A stretch of DNA of 64,000 nt from Rhizobium bangladeshense (GTDB lineage Bacteria; Pseudomonadota; Alphaproteobacteria; Rhizobiales; Rhizobiaceae), in assembly GCF_001662075.1 (NCBI RefSeq), contig NZ_LYPL01000008.1:186001-250000 (forward strand), in the 5' to 3' direction. The notes beneath the pieces are model-generated. The model was not told where the DNA came from. It was given only the letters and a program-made list of their open reading frames with translations, and made no database searches. The translations under genes and the position numbers were made by a program. This document shows positions 27,850 through 36,168 of this stretch, in pieces; the first letter of the stretch is position 1; each line of letters opens with the position of its first letter.

Positions 27850-28038
27850 GTCCCTGCCAAGACGCAGCAGCAGCGCTCTGCTGAAAGACGGGCCGGCGGA
27901 GACCCTGCTCGAGGCAAAGAGGCGGGCGCGCTGATTGAACCTCGAGATGTCGCGGAAGCCGTGGTCTTTATGCTGACCCGGCCGCGCAACGTGACCATGC
28001 GCGACGTCGTGATCCTGCCGAGCTCCTTTGATATCTGA
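27850..28038 (+). pseudogene. C-terminal remnant of a short-chain dehydrogenase
   Basis: From 27931 to the TGA at 28036 the plus strand reads [20 protein letters not shown] then [15 protein letters not shown], the standard C-terminus of NADP-dependent SDRs of the YdfG/serine dehydrogenase type. Upstream (about 27880-27930) only a shifted-frame trace is recognisable and there is no start codon or Rossmann motif, so this is a fragment. The rest of 27698-28123 contains no other gene. Confidence 0.7.
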
Positions 28039-28123
28039 CACGAGGCCGTATGTCCGGAGAGGGCACGCCCCTCTCCGGATAGGCTGATTGCGTGGGAAGC
28101 CGAGCCGGCTTCCAGCGCTTTCA

Positions 28124-28528
28124 TCAGACCGTCCAATCCTCGACGTCCAGGCCATCCACGCGCCGGAACTCGCCGACATTGTTCGTGATGAGAATGAGAT
28201 CACGGGTCTTCGCCTGGGCAGCGATCAGCACATCGTAGGGACCGATCGGCGTTCCCTTTGCCGCCAATGCAGCGCGGATCTCTCCTGATGCCAGCGCATC
28301 CTCGCGCTCGAAACCGACGGCGGGGAAATCCGCCATGAACAGGCGCAGGGTTTCGAGATTGTAGGAGATTTTCGCGCTCTTATAGGCGAAGTAATAGAGC
28401 TCATGCATGACGATCGTCGAAAGCCCGATCGATCCTTCGTCGCTGTCGACCACGCGCTTCAGCAGCGCGCCGGACTTTCTGCCGATCAGCGCGATTACCG
28501 CATTGGTGTCGATAAGATGCGTGATCAC
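28124..28528 (-). CDS. vapC: VapC-type toxin (PIN domain ribonuclease)
   Basis: Protein of 134 aa. PIN-domain acidic residues are visible: Asp in HLIDTNAVIALI (about residue 7), Glu in STIVMHELYYFAY (about 43), Asp in GPYDVLIAAQAK (about 97) and Asn/Asp in LITNNVGEFRRVDGL (about 115). These bind Mg for RNA cleavage, often of tRNA or rRNA. The GTG start at 28528 overlaps the antitoxin stop (GTGA), the usual coupling in vapBC pairs. Confidence 0.9.
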   Translation of the reverse strand: MITHLIDTNAVIALIGRKSGALLKRVVDSDEGSIGLSTIVMHELYYFAYKSAKISYNLETLRLFMADFPAVGFEREDALASGEIRAALAAKGTPIGPYDVLIAAQAKTRDLILITNNVGEFRRVDGLDVEDWTV

Positions 28529-28785
28529 TTGAAGAGGTCCTGAAGATCCGGCCTCTCCTGATCCTCCGGCTGCTCCCGTCCTTGCGCCAGAAAATCGTCA
28601 CTCAGGCCGCGTTCGAGAGCGCTCCTCAGCGACGCCCAGCGCGTGCCGGGATCGGCGCGCGGCCGCAGAATGACCGCATCTCCTTCACGCGTCACCTCCA
28701 CCTGGTCGACATCGAAGCGGAATTCCTTCGGCAGCCGGACGGCCTGCGAATTGCCGGATTGAAAGACGCGCGCATATTGCGGCAT
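28525..28785 (-). CDS. vapB: VapB-type antitoxin (AbrB/SpoVT fold)
   Basis: Protein of 86 aa. The N-terminal AbrB-like DNA-binding half (ARVFQSGNSQAVRLPKEFRF, DQVEVTREGDAVILRPR) is the VapB/MazE-type swapped hairpin. The acidic C-terminus (GREQPEDQERPDLQDLFK) would wrap around and inhibit VapC. ATG 28785 was chosen because the family starts just before the SGNSQAVRLP motif. The upstream operator at 28806-28827 fits autorepression. Confidence 0.9.
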   Translation of the reverse strand: MPQYARVFQSGNSQAVRLPKEFRFDVDQVEVTREGDAVILRPRADPGTRWASLRSALERGLSDDFLAQGREQPEDQERPDLQDLFK

Positions 28786-28805
28786 GGAGAGGTCTCCGCG
28801 ATTTT

Positions 28806-28827
28806 GTATATACTTCATAGTATATAC
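28806..28827. promoter_or_regulatory. vapBC operator
   Basis: Two identical 8-bp palindromes GTATATAC (28806-28813 and 28820-28827) with a 6-bp gap, centred about 30 bp before the vapB ATG. The TATATA stretches probably also include the -10 box, so VapBC binding would block the promoter. Confidence 0.75.
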
Positions 28828-28867
28828 GCGATCGACGGCGTTCGCGCAAGAATCTCTGCGGTTTCCG

Positions 28868-29416
28868 CTAACGCGGCACAACCCCGAAAGGCGATAGCGA
28901 CAGCAGATCGGGATCTTTCGTCAACGTCGCCTTCGCCACCTCGGCATGGGCCATGCTGTAGCCGTAGGACAGGACGCGGACGCCGTCGATCATGAAGAAC
29001 TGCGCCTGATCAAGGCCGGGCCGCAGCGTGCCCGTCACAGTGACGGTTTCGTAGATTTTTTCAAGGTGCAAAGGTTCTTGCGGAACGATGCGCACCAGCT
29101 GGTTGGGCGGCGGAGAGGGCATGTGGCTGCAGGCTCCGGCCCAGGGCACCAGCATGAATTCATAGACGAGATCGCCTTCCTGATCGATCGGCAGGACGAA
29201 GCCCGTCAATTCGACCGGATGGCCCTCGTCACGCCAGACGAGCGTTTCCCCCTGCGGGCCGCTGACCGTTTTTGGCGACAGCGGAACTGTCGCCCTGGCC
29301 TGATCGGCCGGCCGCAAGGTGCTCCAGAAAATCGGCTGCGCCGCAGCGAGGTCGGACACCGGCCATGCCGAGCCGATCGTGAGCACCGCGAACATCAAAA
29401 ATCTGTGCTTCATCAT
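28868..29416 (-). CDS. Exported DUF3299 family protein
   Basis: Protein of 182 aa with a Sec signal peptide (hydrophobic FLMFAVLTIGSAWPVSDLAAA, cleaved near residue 26). The DUF3299 core is visible: VELTGFVLPIDQEGDLVYEF, LVPWAGACSHMPSPPPNQ (about 95-112, with the conserved Cys-x-His) and VTVTGTLRPG. Function of the family is unknown; it is often found with periplasmic metal or ABC genes. GGGGAGA precedes ATG 29416. No partner operon is evident here. Confidence 0.75.
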   Translation of the reverse strand: MMKHRFLMFAVLTIGSAWPVSDLAAAQPIFWSTLRPADQARATVPLSPKTVSGPQGETLVWRDEGHPVELTGFVLPIDQEGDLVYEFMLVPWAGACSHMPSPPPNQLVRIVPQEPLHLEKIYETVTVTGTLRPGLDQAQFFMIDGVRVLSYGYSMAHAEVAKATLTKDPDLLSLSPFGVVPR

Positions 29417-29722
29417 GGCATCTCCCCGGGCGGCCGCTTTGCCGGCTCGCCGCTGCCCAAGATGCTACCCGATCCCGCCTGGCTGTCAAAGCTCCTGATA
29501 AGGTGTCGCGTGTCGGTATTATTCGGCCATCCTTGGCCTTGTGCCGAGCGCCCGCCCATAGCGAACGAGGCCAGCAATCAAGAGATCCCGTGTGGGGTGA
29601 ACACGGGATCTCCCTGCCGGATCGGTCGGACCTTTACTTCTCCGGCATCATCGAGGAGCCGGCACGTCCCAGGATCGATTGATCGCCCTCCGCTCAACCT
29701 CCGAAAGCGCGGCGATTTCAGG
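29417..29722. other. Intergenic region with a 12-bp stem-loop
   Basis: 306 bp between DUF3299 and the PNPOx-family gene. GAGATCCCGTGT / ACACGGGATCTC (29582-29593 and 29601-29612, loop of 7) is a perfect hairpin about 110 bp downstream of the minus-strand PNPOx gene and may terminate it, although no T-run follows. Nothing else is seen. Confidence 0.5.
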
Positions 29723-30295
29723 TCAGGGATTGACCCAGCGGCAATCGGAGAGGGCGCCGGCTTCGTCATAACAGAACAGGGCGCGTTGATTGTCCTGCTG
29801 CCGCAACTGGAACCAATCCAGCGTCCAAGCCCGGAAGATCAAGACGCCGAAGCGTGCCTTTGCCTCTGCCTCATCCGCAGGCTCCGCCGTGTCGATCGTT
29901 TCGAAGACGCGTTCCTCCCCGGGCGGGCCGCCCGTATAGGTCATCCTTGTCCGCGCGGGCAGCTTGTCCCATGCGGCGTCTGCCGCTCCGCTTCCCGGCC
30001 CATGAAGCTCGACCTTTCCCTGAAGCCGAAGCTGCAGCCGGCTTTCGGCGCTGAAGCTGAGGACCGTGACATGAGGATTTGCGAAAAGCTCACGCCATTT
30101 CGGGCTCAGCGTATCCGTATGAAACTCGAGACGCCGCGCCGATTTGTCGGCGCCCCGCAGCACGACCATGCGCGCCTGCGGCCTCGTCTCGGCATCGACG
30201 GAGCAGAGGTTGAGATAGCGGAAACCCGACTGCGGATCCGCCGCAGCCATTTCGAGCTCCGCCCATGCCGAGGCGTCGATATCGGTCAGATCCAC
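29723..30295 (-). CDS. Pyridoxamine 5'-phosphate oxidase-family flavoprotein
   Basis: Protein of 190 aa with a split-barrel FMN-binding fold: FRYLNLCSVDAETRPQARMVVLRG (about 25-48), EFHTDTLSPKWRELFANPHVTVLSFSAESRLQLRLQGKVEL in pieces at about 55-98, and a C-terminal FRAWTLDWFQLRQQDNQRA. The WFQL end resembles PNPOx relatives of the Alr4036 group rather than true PdxH, which carries a conserved RLxP. Substrate unknown. Starts 13 bp after the SDR gene stop, so probably co-transcribed with it. Confidence 0.75.
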   Translation of the reverse strand: MDLTDIDASAWAELEMAAADPQSGFRYLNLCSVDAETRPQARMVVLRGADKSARRLEFHTDTLSPKWRELFANPHVTVLSFSAESRLQLRLQGKVELHGPGSGAADAAWDKLPARTRMTYTGGPPGEERVFETIDTAEPADEAEAKARFGVLIFRAWTLDWFQLRQQDNQRALFCYDEAGALSDCRWVNP

Positions 30296-30308
30296 CGGTG
30301 GCCCCCGC

Positions 30309-31013
30309 TCAGACGGAACGGGCGATGCCGCCGTCGACGCGGATGTTCTGGCCGGTGATATAGCCCGCTCCCTCGGACAGGAGGAAGGCGATGGTCGCCG
30401 CGATCTCCTCGCTGGTGCCGTAGCGGTGCATCGGAACGCTGTCGCGCCGCTCGTCGGTGGCGGGCAGGCTGTCGATCCAGCCGGGCAGGACGTTGTTCAG
30501 GCGGATGTTCTTGGCCGCATAGCTATCCGCGAAGATCTTGGTGAAGCTCGCCAGCCCCGCCCGGAAGACGGCCGAGGTCGGGAACATCGGCGAGGGTTCG
30601 AAAGCCCATGCCGTCGAAATATTGACGATGGCGCCGCCGCCCTGGCTTTCCATGATCGGCGCCACCAGCCGGATCGGGCGCACCGCGCTCAGGAAATAGA
30701 CCTCCATGCCCTTGTGCCAATCCTCGTCTGAGATGTCGAGGATCGGCGCGCGCGGGCCGTGGCCGGCGGAATTGACCAGCGCGTCGATGCGCCCCCATCG
30801 CTCCATCGAGAGATCGACGAGCCGCTTCACGTCGTCGTTGGACTGGTTGGAGCCGGTGACGCCGACTCCGCCGAGTTCCTTTGCCAGCGCCTCGCCTTTG
30901 CCGGAGGAGGAGAGCACGGCCACGTGATAGCCGTCCGCGGCCAGTTTACGCGCGGCCGCGGCGCCCATGCCGGATCCGCCTGCGGTGATGAGAGCGACTT
31001 TTCCTTCAGACAT
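30309..31013 (-). CDS. Short-chain dehydrogenase/reductase
   Basis: Protein of 234 aa with ITAGGSGMGAAAARKLA (cofactor loop, about 9-25), NSAGHGPRAPI (about 87), a Ser in NISTAWAF (about 131) and C-terminal VDGGIARSV. The catalytic Tyr of YxxxK is not obvious: the expected segment reads FPTSAVFRAGLASFTK, in which Tyr appears replaced by Ser/Val-Phe. It is therefore either an atypical SDR or an inactive one. It is divergent from the frameshifted LysR gene, the usual arrangement of a LysR target. Confidence 0.75.
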   Translation of the reverse strand: MSEGKVALITAGGSGMGAAAARKLAADGYHVAVLSSSGKGEALAKELGGVGVTGSNQSNDDVKRLVDLSMERWGRIDALVNSAGHGPRAPILDISDEDWHKGMEVYFLSAVRPIRLVAPIMESQGGGAIVNISTAWAFEPSPMFPTSAVFRAGLASFTKIFADSYAAKNIRLNNVLPGWIDSLPATDERRDSVPMHRYGTSEEIAATIAFLLSEGAGYITGQNIRVDGGIARSV

Positions 31014-31120
31014 AGAAACCTCCGACAGCTGAATTTGCGGCGCATTATGGCAGATGTAATCCTCAGTTTCGCGCGAGAAAGAAACATGCGAGACTGTAGA
31101 AAATCTACTGGAAGGCCCCG

Positions 31121-31995
31121 ATGATACAATCCCGCCGCGCGCTGCCGCCTTTGAATGCCCTGCGCGCCTTCGAAGCCTCGGGCCGCAGGCTGAACTTCCG
31201 CGCCGCCGCCGAGGAGCTCGGCGTCACGCAGGGCGCGGTCGCCCAGCAGGTTCGCGCGCTGGAAGATCAGCTCGGGCTCAGGCTGTTCCAGCGCCAGCCT
31301 CGCGGCCTTGCGCTGACTGCGCAGGGTGCGTCCTATCTCTCCGACGTCACCCGCGCCTTCGATATGCTTGGCGAGGCGACCGGACGGCTTTTCGCGCGGC
31401 CGGAAACCGTGACGATCAGCGTCACCCCCACCGTCGCCGCCAAGCTTTTGATCCCGCGCCTCGGCGAGTTCTACAGCGCCCTTCCCGATGTGGATCTGCG
31501 GACGGTCGCCACCGAGACGCTGGCGGATTTCGACCGCGACCAGGTGGATATCGCCGTGCGCCTGACCGGCCAGGCTTTTCCGGCGACGTTGGAGGCGAAG
31601 CTGCTGTTCCGCCAGGAACTGGTGGCGGTCGCAAGCCCGCATCTGGTGAAGGGCCTTACCCTCCCGTTGAGCGGGGAAGAACTTTGCAAGCTGCCGCTTC
31701 TGCATGACTCGCATGATCGCTGGGGACGTTCCTCGGAATCCGCGAGAAGCTGCCCGGCGTGGCCTTCAACCATACGACGCTGGCGCTCGACGCCGCACTT
31801 GCCGGCCAGGGCGTCGTGCTCGCCTGCCGGGCCTTCGTGATGGCCGATCTCGAAGCCGGGCGGTTGGTACAAGTGACGGATGTAACGGCGTCCGTCGGCG
31901 CCGATTACTTCCTCGTCCGCAAACGCTTGTCATCGCCGCGAAACGCCGTGGACGCGGTATGGGACTGGTGCGCGGCGCAGCTGTCGCTCGTCTGA
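31121..31995 (+). pseudogene. LysR family regulator (GcvA type), frameshifted
   Basis: The first frame gives 200 good LysR residues: HTH ALRAFEASGRRLNFRAAAEELGVTQGAVAQQV in parts, and effector domain to LCKLPLLHDSHDRWG. It then turns to nonsense and the match resumes one frame over (TFLGIREKLPGVAF...ALDAALAGQGVVLACRAFV) to a stop at 31995. The break lies at the GGGG run 31722-31725; one extra G would restore a protein of about 291 aa. Divergent from the SDR gene it probably controlled. Either recent inactivation or a base-calling error. Confidence 0.8.
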
Positions 31996-32033
31996 CTGCC
32001 GGATGACCAAGGGCTGAGGTCAACCCGGCCCCA

Positions 32034-33002
32034 TCAGGCGAGCAGCACCTTGCCGCCAGTCCGGAAAGGAAGGGCGGCTTGCAGCGCCTCGCCGATCCTT
32101 TCCAGTGGAAACACCTCCCGCACCTCGGTTGCGATCACCTTCGCGGCGATCTGCGCCGCCACCTCGCAATAGGCGCGCTGGACATTGTCCATCGTTTCGG
32201 AATGAACCCATTCCCGGAGGTGGCAAAAGGAAAAGGTGATATTGGGATGGGAGGACCAGAAGGAATTCGGGATGCTCTGGCCAGAAAGCAGGCCGTAATG
32301 CACGAAATGGCCACCCGGCTTGAGCGCATCCGCAAGCACCGAGGCGCGCGGGCCGCCGATGCAGTCGAGCACGGCGTCGAGCCCATGCCGGCCGGCGAGG
32401 CCGGCTGCCAGATCGCTGTCCTCCCTGTCGATGATAACCGTCTCGAGCCGGCCGCGCAGGCGCTGGCGGGATTTCTCGCTGCGGACGATCGCCACCGGCT
32501 CGACGCCAGTAGCATTTGCGAGGCTGATCAGGATCGATCCGATCGAAGAGGCGGCAGCATTGACGGCGATGCGCATGCCCGGTCTCAGCCCGATCTTCCC
32601 ATGCAGCATCAGCCAGGCGGTCATCGGGTTGACGTAGCTGGTCGCCGCCTCGAAATCGGAGAGCGCGTCGGGCACGCGCAGGCACCAGTTGGGATCGGTG
32701 TCCTTGAATTCCTGCCACCCGCCGGCGCTGCGCACCGGCAGCACGCGCGTCCCCCGCTTCAACCCATAGACCGCTTCGCCGCAGGCTTCGACCACGCCGC
32801 AGGCTTCGAAGCCCGGAATGAAGGGCAGGGTCGTGCGCCCGGCATAGGCGCCTGATATGGTGATGATATCGGAGGGGTTGATCGAGCGGGCGAGCAGCCG
32901 TACCCGCACCTGGTCGTGCCGCAGCGCCGGCAGCGGCGTCCGCTCGATCCCGGCGACCTCCGGGGCCGGGCCGAATTTTCGCACGACCGCCTGATATTGC
33001 AT
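32034..33002 (-). CDS. MDR-family NADPH reductase (enoyl thioester/quinone reductase type)
   Basis: Protein of 322 aa. GroES-like domain with LARSINPSDIITISGAY and LPFIPGFEACGVVEACG (about 43-80), then a Rossmann domain (NAAASSIGSILISLANATG, about 144-162) with AIVRSEKS for NADPH. Structural and catalytic zinc ligands are missing, so it belongs with zinc-free 2-enoyl thioester or quinone reductases. Start 33002 has GGGGGA 6 bp upstream; in-frame ATGs at 33008 and 33017 are possible. Divergent from the acyl-CoA gene set at 33057-36168 across about 55 bp. Confidence 0.78.
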   Translation of the reverse strand: MQYQAVVRKFGPAPEVAGIERTPLPALRHDQVRVRLLARSINPSDIITISGAYAGRTTLPFIPGFEACGVVEACGEAVYGLKRGTRVLPVRSAGGWQEFKDTDPNWCLRVPDALSDFEAATSYVNPMTAWLMLHGKIGLRPGMRIAVNAAASSIGSILISLANATGVEPVAIVRSEKSRQRLRGRLETVIIDREDSDLAAGLAGRHGLDAVLDCIGGPRASVLADALKPGGHFVHYGLLSGQSIPNSFWSSHPNITFSFCHLREWVHSETMDNVQRAYCEVAAQIAAKVIATEVREVFPLERIGEALQAALPFRTGGKVLLA

Positions 33003-33056
33003 TTGCATCCCCCACATACTCGCGGTTAGAACAGCCCACCAATTTTGGGTGATCGA

Positions 33057-33473
33057 ATGAGCGTTGACGACAGGCCTTTAGCATCGTTCCGGGTCTCGAT
33101 GCGAGACATCGACATCTATGGCCATGTCCACAATTCGGTCTACCTCGACTATTGCGAGGATGCCGTCGTCGAGTTTCTGCGCCACCGCGAGATCCTCGGC
33201 CATTTCCGCCACACCACCTCAGGTGTCGCCTATCACGTCAAGAAAGCGGAGATTACCTTTCACAACCCGATCGACGTCGACGATGTCGTCGAGGCGAAGG
33301 TCGCCGTCGAGAAGATCGGGCGCACCAGCCTCGCCTTTGCAATCGAACTCTTTCGCCGGCGCGACGGCGCCCATTGCGCAACGGCCGGCCTTGTCTGGGT
33401 CTGCGTCGGCCTCTCCGACAACCGCCCGACGCCGATCCCCGAGGCGACCAGAGCCGCCTTGTCGCAGGGCTGA
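33057..33473 (+). CDS. Acyl-CoA thioesterase (4-hydroxybenzoyl-CoA thioesterase-type hotdog)
   Basis: Protein of 138 aa with a single hotdog fold: FRVSMRDIDIYGHVHNSVYLDYCEDAVVEFL in pieces (about 9-40). The Asp-x-x-GHVHN loop carries the usual catalytic Asp. The later strands (HVKKAEITFHNPI, LAFAIELFRRRDG) follow the YbgC/FadM pattern. ATG 33057 was preferred to an upstream TTG. The gene is 3 bp ahead of the AMP-ligase gene and clearly in the same operon. Confidence 0.82.
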   Translation: MSVDDRPLASFRVSMRDIDIYGHVHNSVYLDYCEDAVVEFLRHREILGHFRHTTSGVAYHVKKAEITFHNPIDVDDVVEAKVAVEKIGRTSLAFAIELFRRRDGAHCATAGLVWVCVGLSDNRPTPIPEATRAALSQG

Positions 33474-33476
33474 TCC

Positions 33477-34997
33477 ATGCCGATCCATGCAGAGCTTCTG
33501 CGACACGCCACAGAGAGACCAGACAAGCCGGCGGTGGTGATCGACGGCGACGCGCTCACCTATGGCGAACTTCATGCGCGCTCGCGGGCGATCTATCGCT
33601 TTTTCCAAGAGCTTCCCGTCACGAACCGCCGCACGATCGATCTGCCCGGCGTCCAGAAGCTCGTTGCGCTCAGCCTCGGCAATCATCTCGGCTTCGCCGA
33701 ATATTTCGTCGCCGCCACCGCCTTGCCGGATGCCTGCGCCGTCATCGATCCGATGATGCCGGCGGAAAGGATCGAGCGCATCCTGGAGCGCCTTGCGCCC
33801 GACGTGCTTGTCGTCGACGGCGAGGCGAGCCCCAGTGCGGAGATCGGCCGCCGGCTCGGCATATCGGTCGTCATCGCCGGAGCCGAGCCCTTCGATCTCA
33901 CCGCACCGGGCGAGGACCTGCCGGATGCCGAAGGCATCTTCCTGATCGGCTTCACCTCAGGCACCACAGCCGAGCCGAAAGCCTATTACCGCTCGCGCGA
34001 ACAGTGGCGCCGGAGCCTCGACCGGGGGCGTCTGGTCTTCGACCTCCAGAACGCGCCCTCGACCCTCTGTCCCGGCGCTCTGGCGCATGGCATGGCGCTT
34101 TACGCCCTGGTGGAAGCCCTCGATGCCGGCGCGACGTTTCATTCGGTGCGGAGGTGGGATGCCGGCGCGGTCGCACGCACCCTCGGCTCAGAAGAGATCG
34201 AACGGCTGGTCGCCGTGCCGACCCATATAGCCGGGATTGCCCGGGCATGGGCAGGCGAGCCCGCGCTCGACTCCCTGCGCGACGTGCTGACCGCCGGCGC
34301 CAAGCTGAACCTCAACGAGGTCGAATCCATGCGCCGCCTCTTTCCCAAGGCTCGCGTCCGGGAATATTACGGCGCTTCCGAGATCGGCTTCATGACGGTC
34401 TCGACGCTTGCCGGCGGCGAGACCGATTTTCCGATCGACCGAGTGGGGCAAGCCTATCCCGGCGTTGAGATTTCCATCCGCGACCCTGAAGAAAACGATG
34501 TCGGCATCGACGTGCCGGGCACCATCTTCGTCAACAGCGACCTGATCGCCGACGGCTATCTCTGGGGCGACGACGGCCAGGCGTTCCGGGTGACACCGGC
34601 CGGCGCCACCGTCGGCGATCTCGGGGAGATCGACGCCAACGGCATGCTGCAGGTGATCGGCCGGGCGGGCGGCATGATGATTTCGGGCGGCAACAACGTC
34701 TATCCCGCCGAAGTCGAGAGCGCGCTGAAGACCTGCCCCGGCGTCGAGGAAGCCGTCGTCTTCGGGCTGCCGGATGACTATTACGGCCAGAGGATCGTCG
34801 CCGTCGTCTCCGGCGAGGCGATCGACGCGCAAATCTTGGCCGAGCATTGCGCGGGCAAGCTTGCAAGGTTCAAGATCCCCAGGCAATTCTACCAGATCGG
34901 CGCCTGGCCGATGACGAGCAGCGGCAAGATCGCGCGCGGCCAGGTGCAGGCATCGGTCATTTCGGGAGACGGCCTTGTCCTACGCCTATCAGCCTGA
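33477..34997 (+). CDS. AMP-dependent acyl-CoA synthetase
   Basis: Protein of 506 aa of the ANL superfamily. P-loop FTSGTTAEPKAYYRSREQW (about 160-178), YYGASEIGFM (about 298-307, A5), GDLGEIDANGMLQVIGRAGGM (A7/A8 hinge, about 380-400), GGNNVYPAEVESAL (about 403-416) and the C-terminal catalytic Lys in SSGKIARGQV (about 481-490). It would activate a carboxylic acid to its CoA thioester. Substrate unknown. Overlaps the thiolase gene by 23 bp. Confidence 0.88.
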   Translation: MPIHAELLRHATERPDKPAVVIDGDALTYGELHARSRAIYRFFQELPVTNRRTIDLPGVQKLVALSLGNHLGFAEYFVAATALPDACAVIDPMMPAERIERILERLAPDVLVVDGEASPSAEIGRRLGISVVIAGAEPFDLTAPGEDLPDAEGIFLIGFTSGTTAEPKAYYRSREQWRRSLDRGRLVFDLQNAPSTLCPGALAHGMALYALVEALDAGATFHSVRRWDAGAVARTLGSEEIERLVAVPTHIAGIARAWAGEPALDSLRDVLTAGAKLNLNEVESMRRLFPKARVREYYGASEIGFMTVSTLAGGETDFPIDRVGQAYPGVEISIRDPEENDVGIDVPGTIFVNSDLIADGYLWGDDGQAFRVTPAGATVGDLGEIDANGMLQVIGRAGGMMISGGNNVYPAEVESALKTCPGVEEAVVFGLPDDYYGQRIVAVVSGEAIDAQILAEHCAGKLARFKIPRQFYQIGAWPMTSSGKIARGQVQASVISGDGLVLRLSA

Positions 34998-36168
34998 CGA
35001 GGATTGGCAGCCGGTCGTGGTCGCCGCCTACCGAACGCCGATCGTCCGGGCCTTCGGCTCGCTTGCGACGGTCGCCACCGACGACCTGCTCGCGCCGGTC
35101 ATCCGACGCATCCTTGCCGAGACGGGCATCGCGCCCGAGGCCATAGACGACGTGCTGGTCGGCAATGCCGCCGGCGGCGGCGGCAACATTGCCCGCCTCG
35201 CCGCCCTTTCCGCCGGCCTGCCGATCGCCGTTCCCGGCGTCGCCATCGACCGGCAATGCGGCTCCGGCCTCGAAGCGATCCTCATGGCTGCCCGGCTGAT
35301 CCAGGCAAAGGCCGGTTCCTGTTTTCTGGCCGGCGGCGTCGAGAGCGTCAGCACCGCGCCATGGCGGGTGGAAAGGCCGAAAGCCAATGGCGCCCTGCCG
35401 CGCTTCTACGGCCGCGCCCGGTTTTCCCCCGATGCAATCGGCGATCCCGAGATGGGTGTCGCCGCCGAAAACGTCGCCCGCGAATTTGCCATCACGCGCC
35501 AGAGGCAGGATGAATTCGCCCTGCGCAGCCACCGGCTCGCCGTCAAGGCAGCCCAAGCCGGCCTCTTCCGGCCGGAAATCGTCGAGATTTCCACCGGCCA
35601 GGGGTTGGTGGAAAGGGACGAATGCCCGCGCCCCACGACATCGATGCAAGCGCTGGCAAACCTCAAGCCCGTCTTCCTGGCCGATGGCTCGGTGACGGCA
35701 GGCAATGCCTGCCCGCTCAATGACGGCGCCTGCCTGGTGCTCGTCATCAGCCGCGGAATGGCCAGACGTCTCGGCATCGAAAAAGGCCTCGCCTTCATCG
35801 ACAGCGCGGCGGCCGGCGTCGACCCCAACCTGCTCGGCATCGGCCCGGTCGCCTCGACCAAAAAGCTGCTGCAGCGCCAGCCCGACCTCTCGCTTTCCGG
35901 GATCGGCGCCATCGAATTCAACGAGGCTTTCGCCGCCCAGGTTCTGGCATCGCTCGATCAGCTCGAAATCCCAGCGGATACGGTCAACCGGGAAGGCGGC
36001 GCTATTGCCCTCGGCCATCCCTTCGGCGCATCCGGCGCGATCCTCGTGACCCGTCTCTACAGCCAGTTGGTCCGCAGCGGCACTCCCGGCGCCACCGGTC
36101 TAGCGATGATCGGCATCGGCGGTGGCATCGGGCTGACGGCGCTTTTCGAGGTGGTCCGGCTTTCGTGA
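34975..36168 (+). CDS. Thiolase-family protein lacking the second active-site cysteine
   Basis: Protein of 397 aa, TTG start, overlapping the ligase end. The nucleophile is present in AIDRQCGSGLEAI (Cys about 94) and the His in IALGHPFGASGA (about 346). The final loop, which in thiolases reads CxGGGxG, is IGIGGGIG here (about 378-385). The cysteine that abstracts the proton in Claisen condensation is thus glycine (codon GGC). Without it, normal condensation or thiolysis should be impaired, so it may catalyse a related acyl transfer, or use another base. Part of the ligase-thioesterase-reductase set. Confidence 0.85.
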   Translation: MSYAYQPDEDWQPVVVAAYRTPIVRAFGSLATVATDDLLAPVIRRILAETGIAPEAIDDVLVGNAAGGGGNIARLAALSAGLPIAVPGVAIDRQCGSGLEAILMAARLIQAKAGSCFLAGGVESVSTAPWRVERPKANGALPRFYGRARFSPDAIGDPEMGVAAENVAREFAITRQRQDEFALRSHRLAVKAAQAGLFRPEIVEISTGQGLVERDECPRPTTSMQALANLKPVFLADGSVTAGNACPLNDGACLVLVISRGMARRLGIEKGLAFIDSAAAGVDPNLLGIGPVASTKKLLQRQPDLSLSGIGAIEFNEAFAAQVLASLDQLEIPADTVNREGGAIALGHPFGASGAILVTRLYSQLVRSGTPGATGLAMIGIGGGIGLTALFEVVRLS

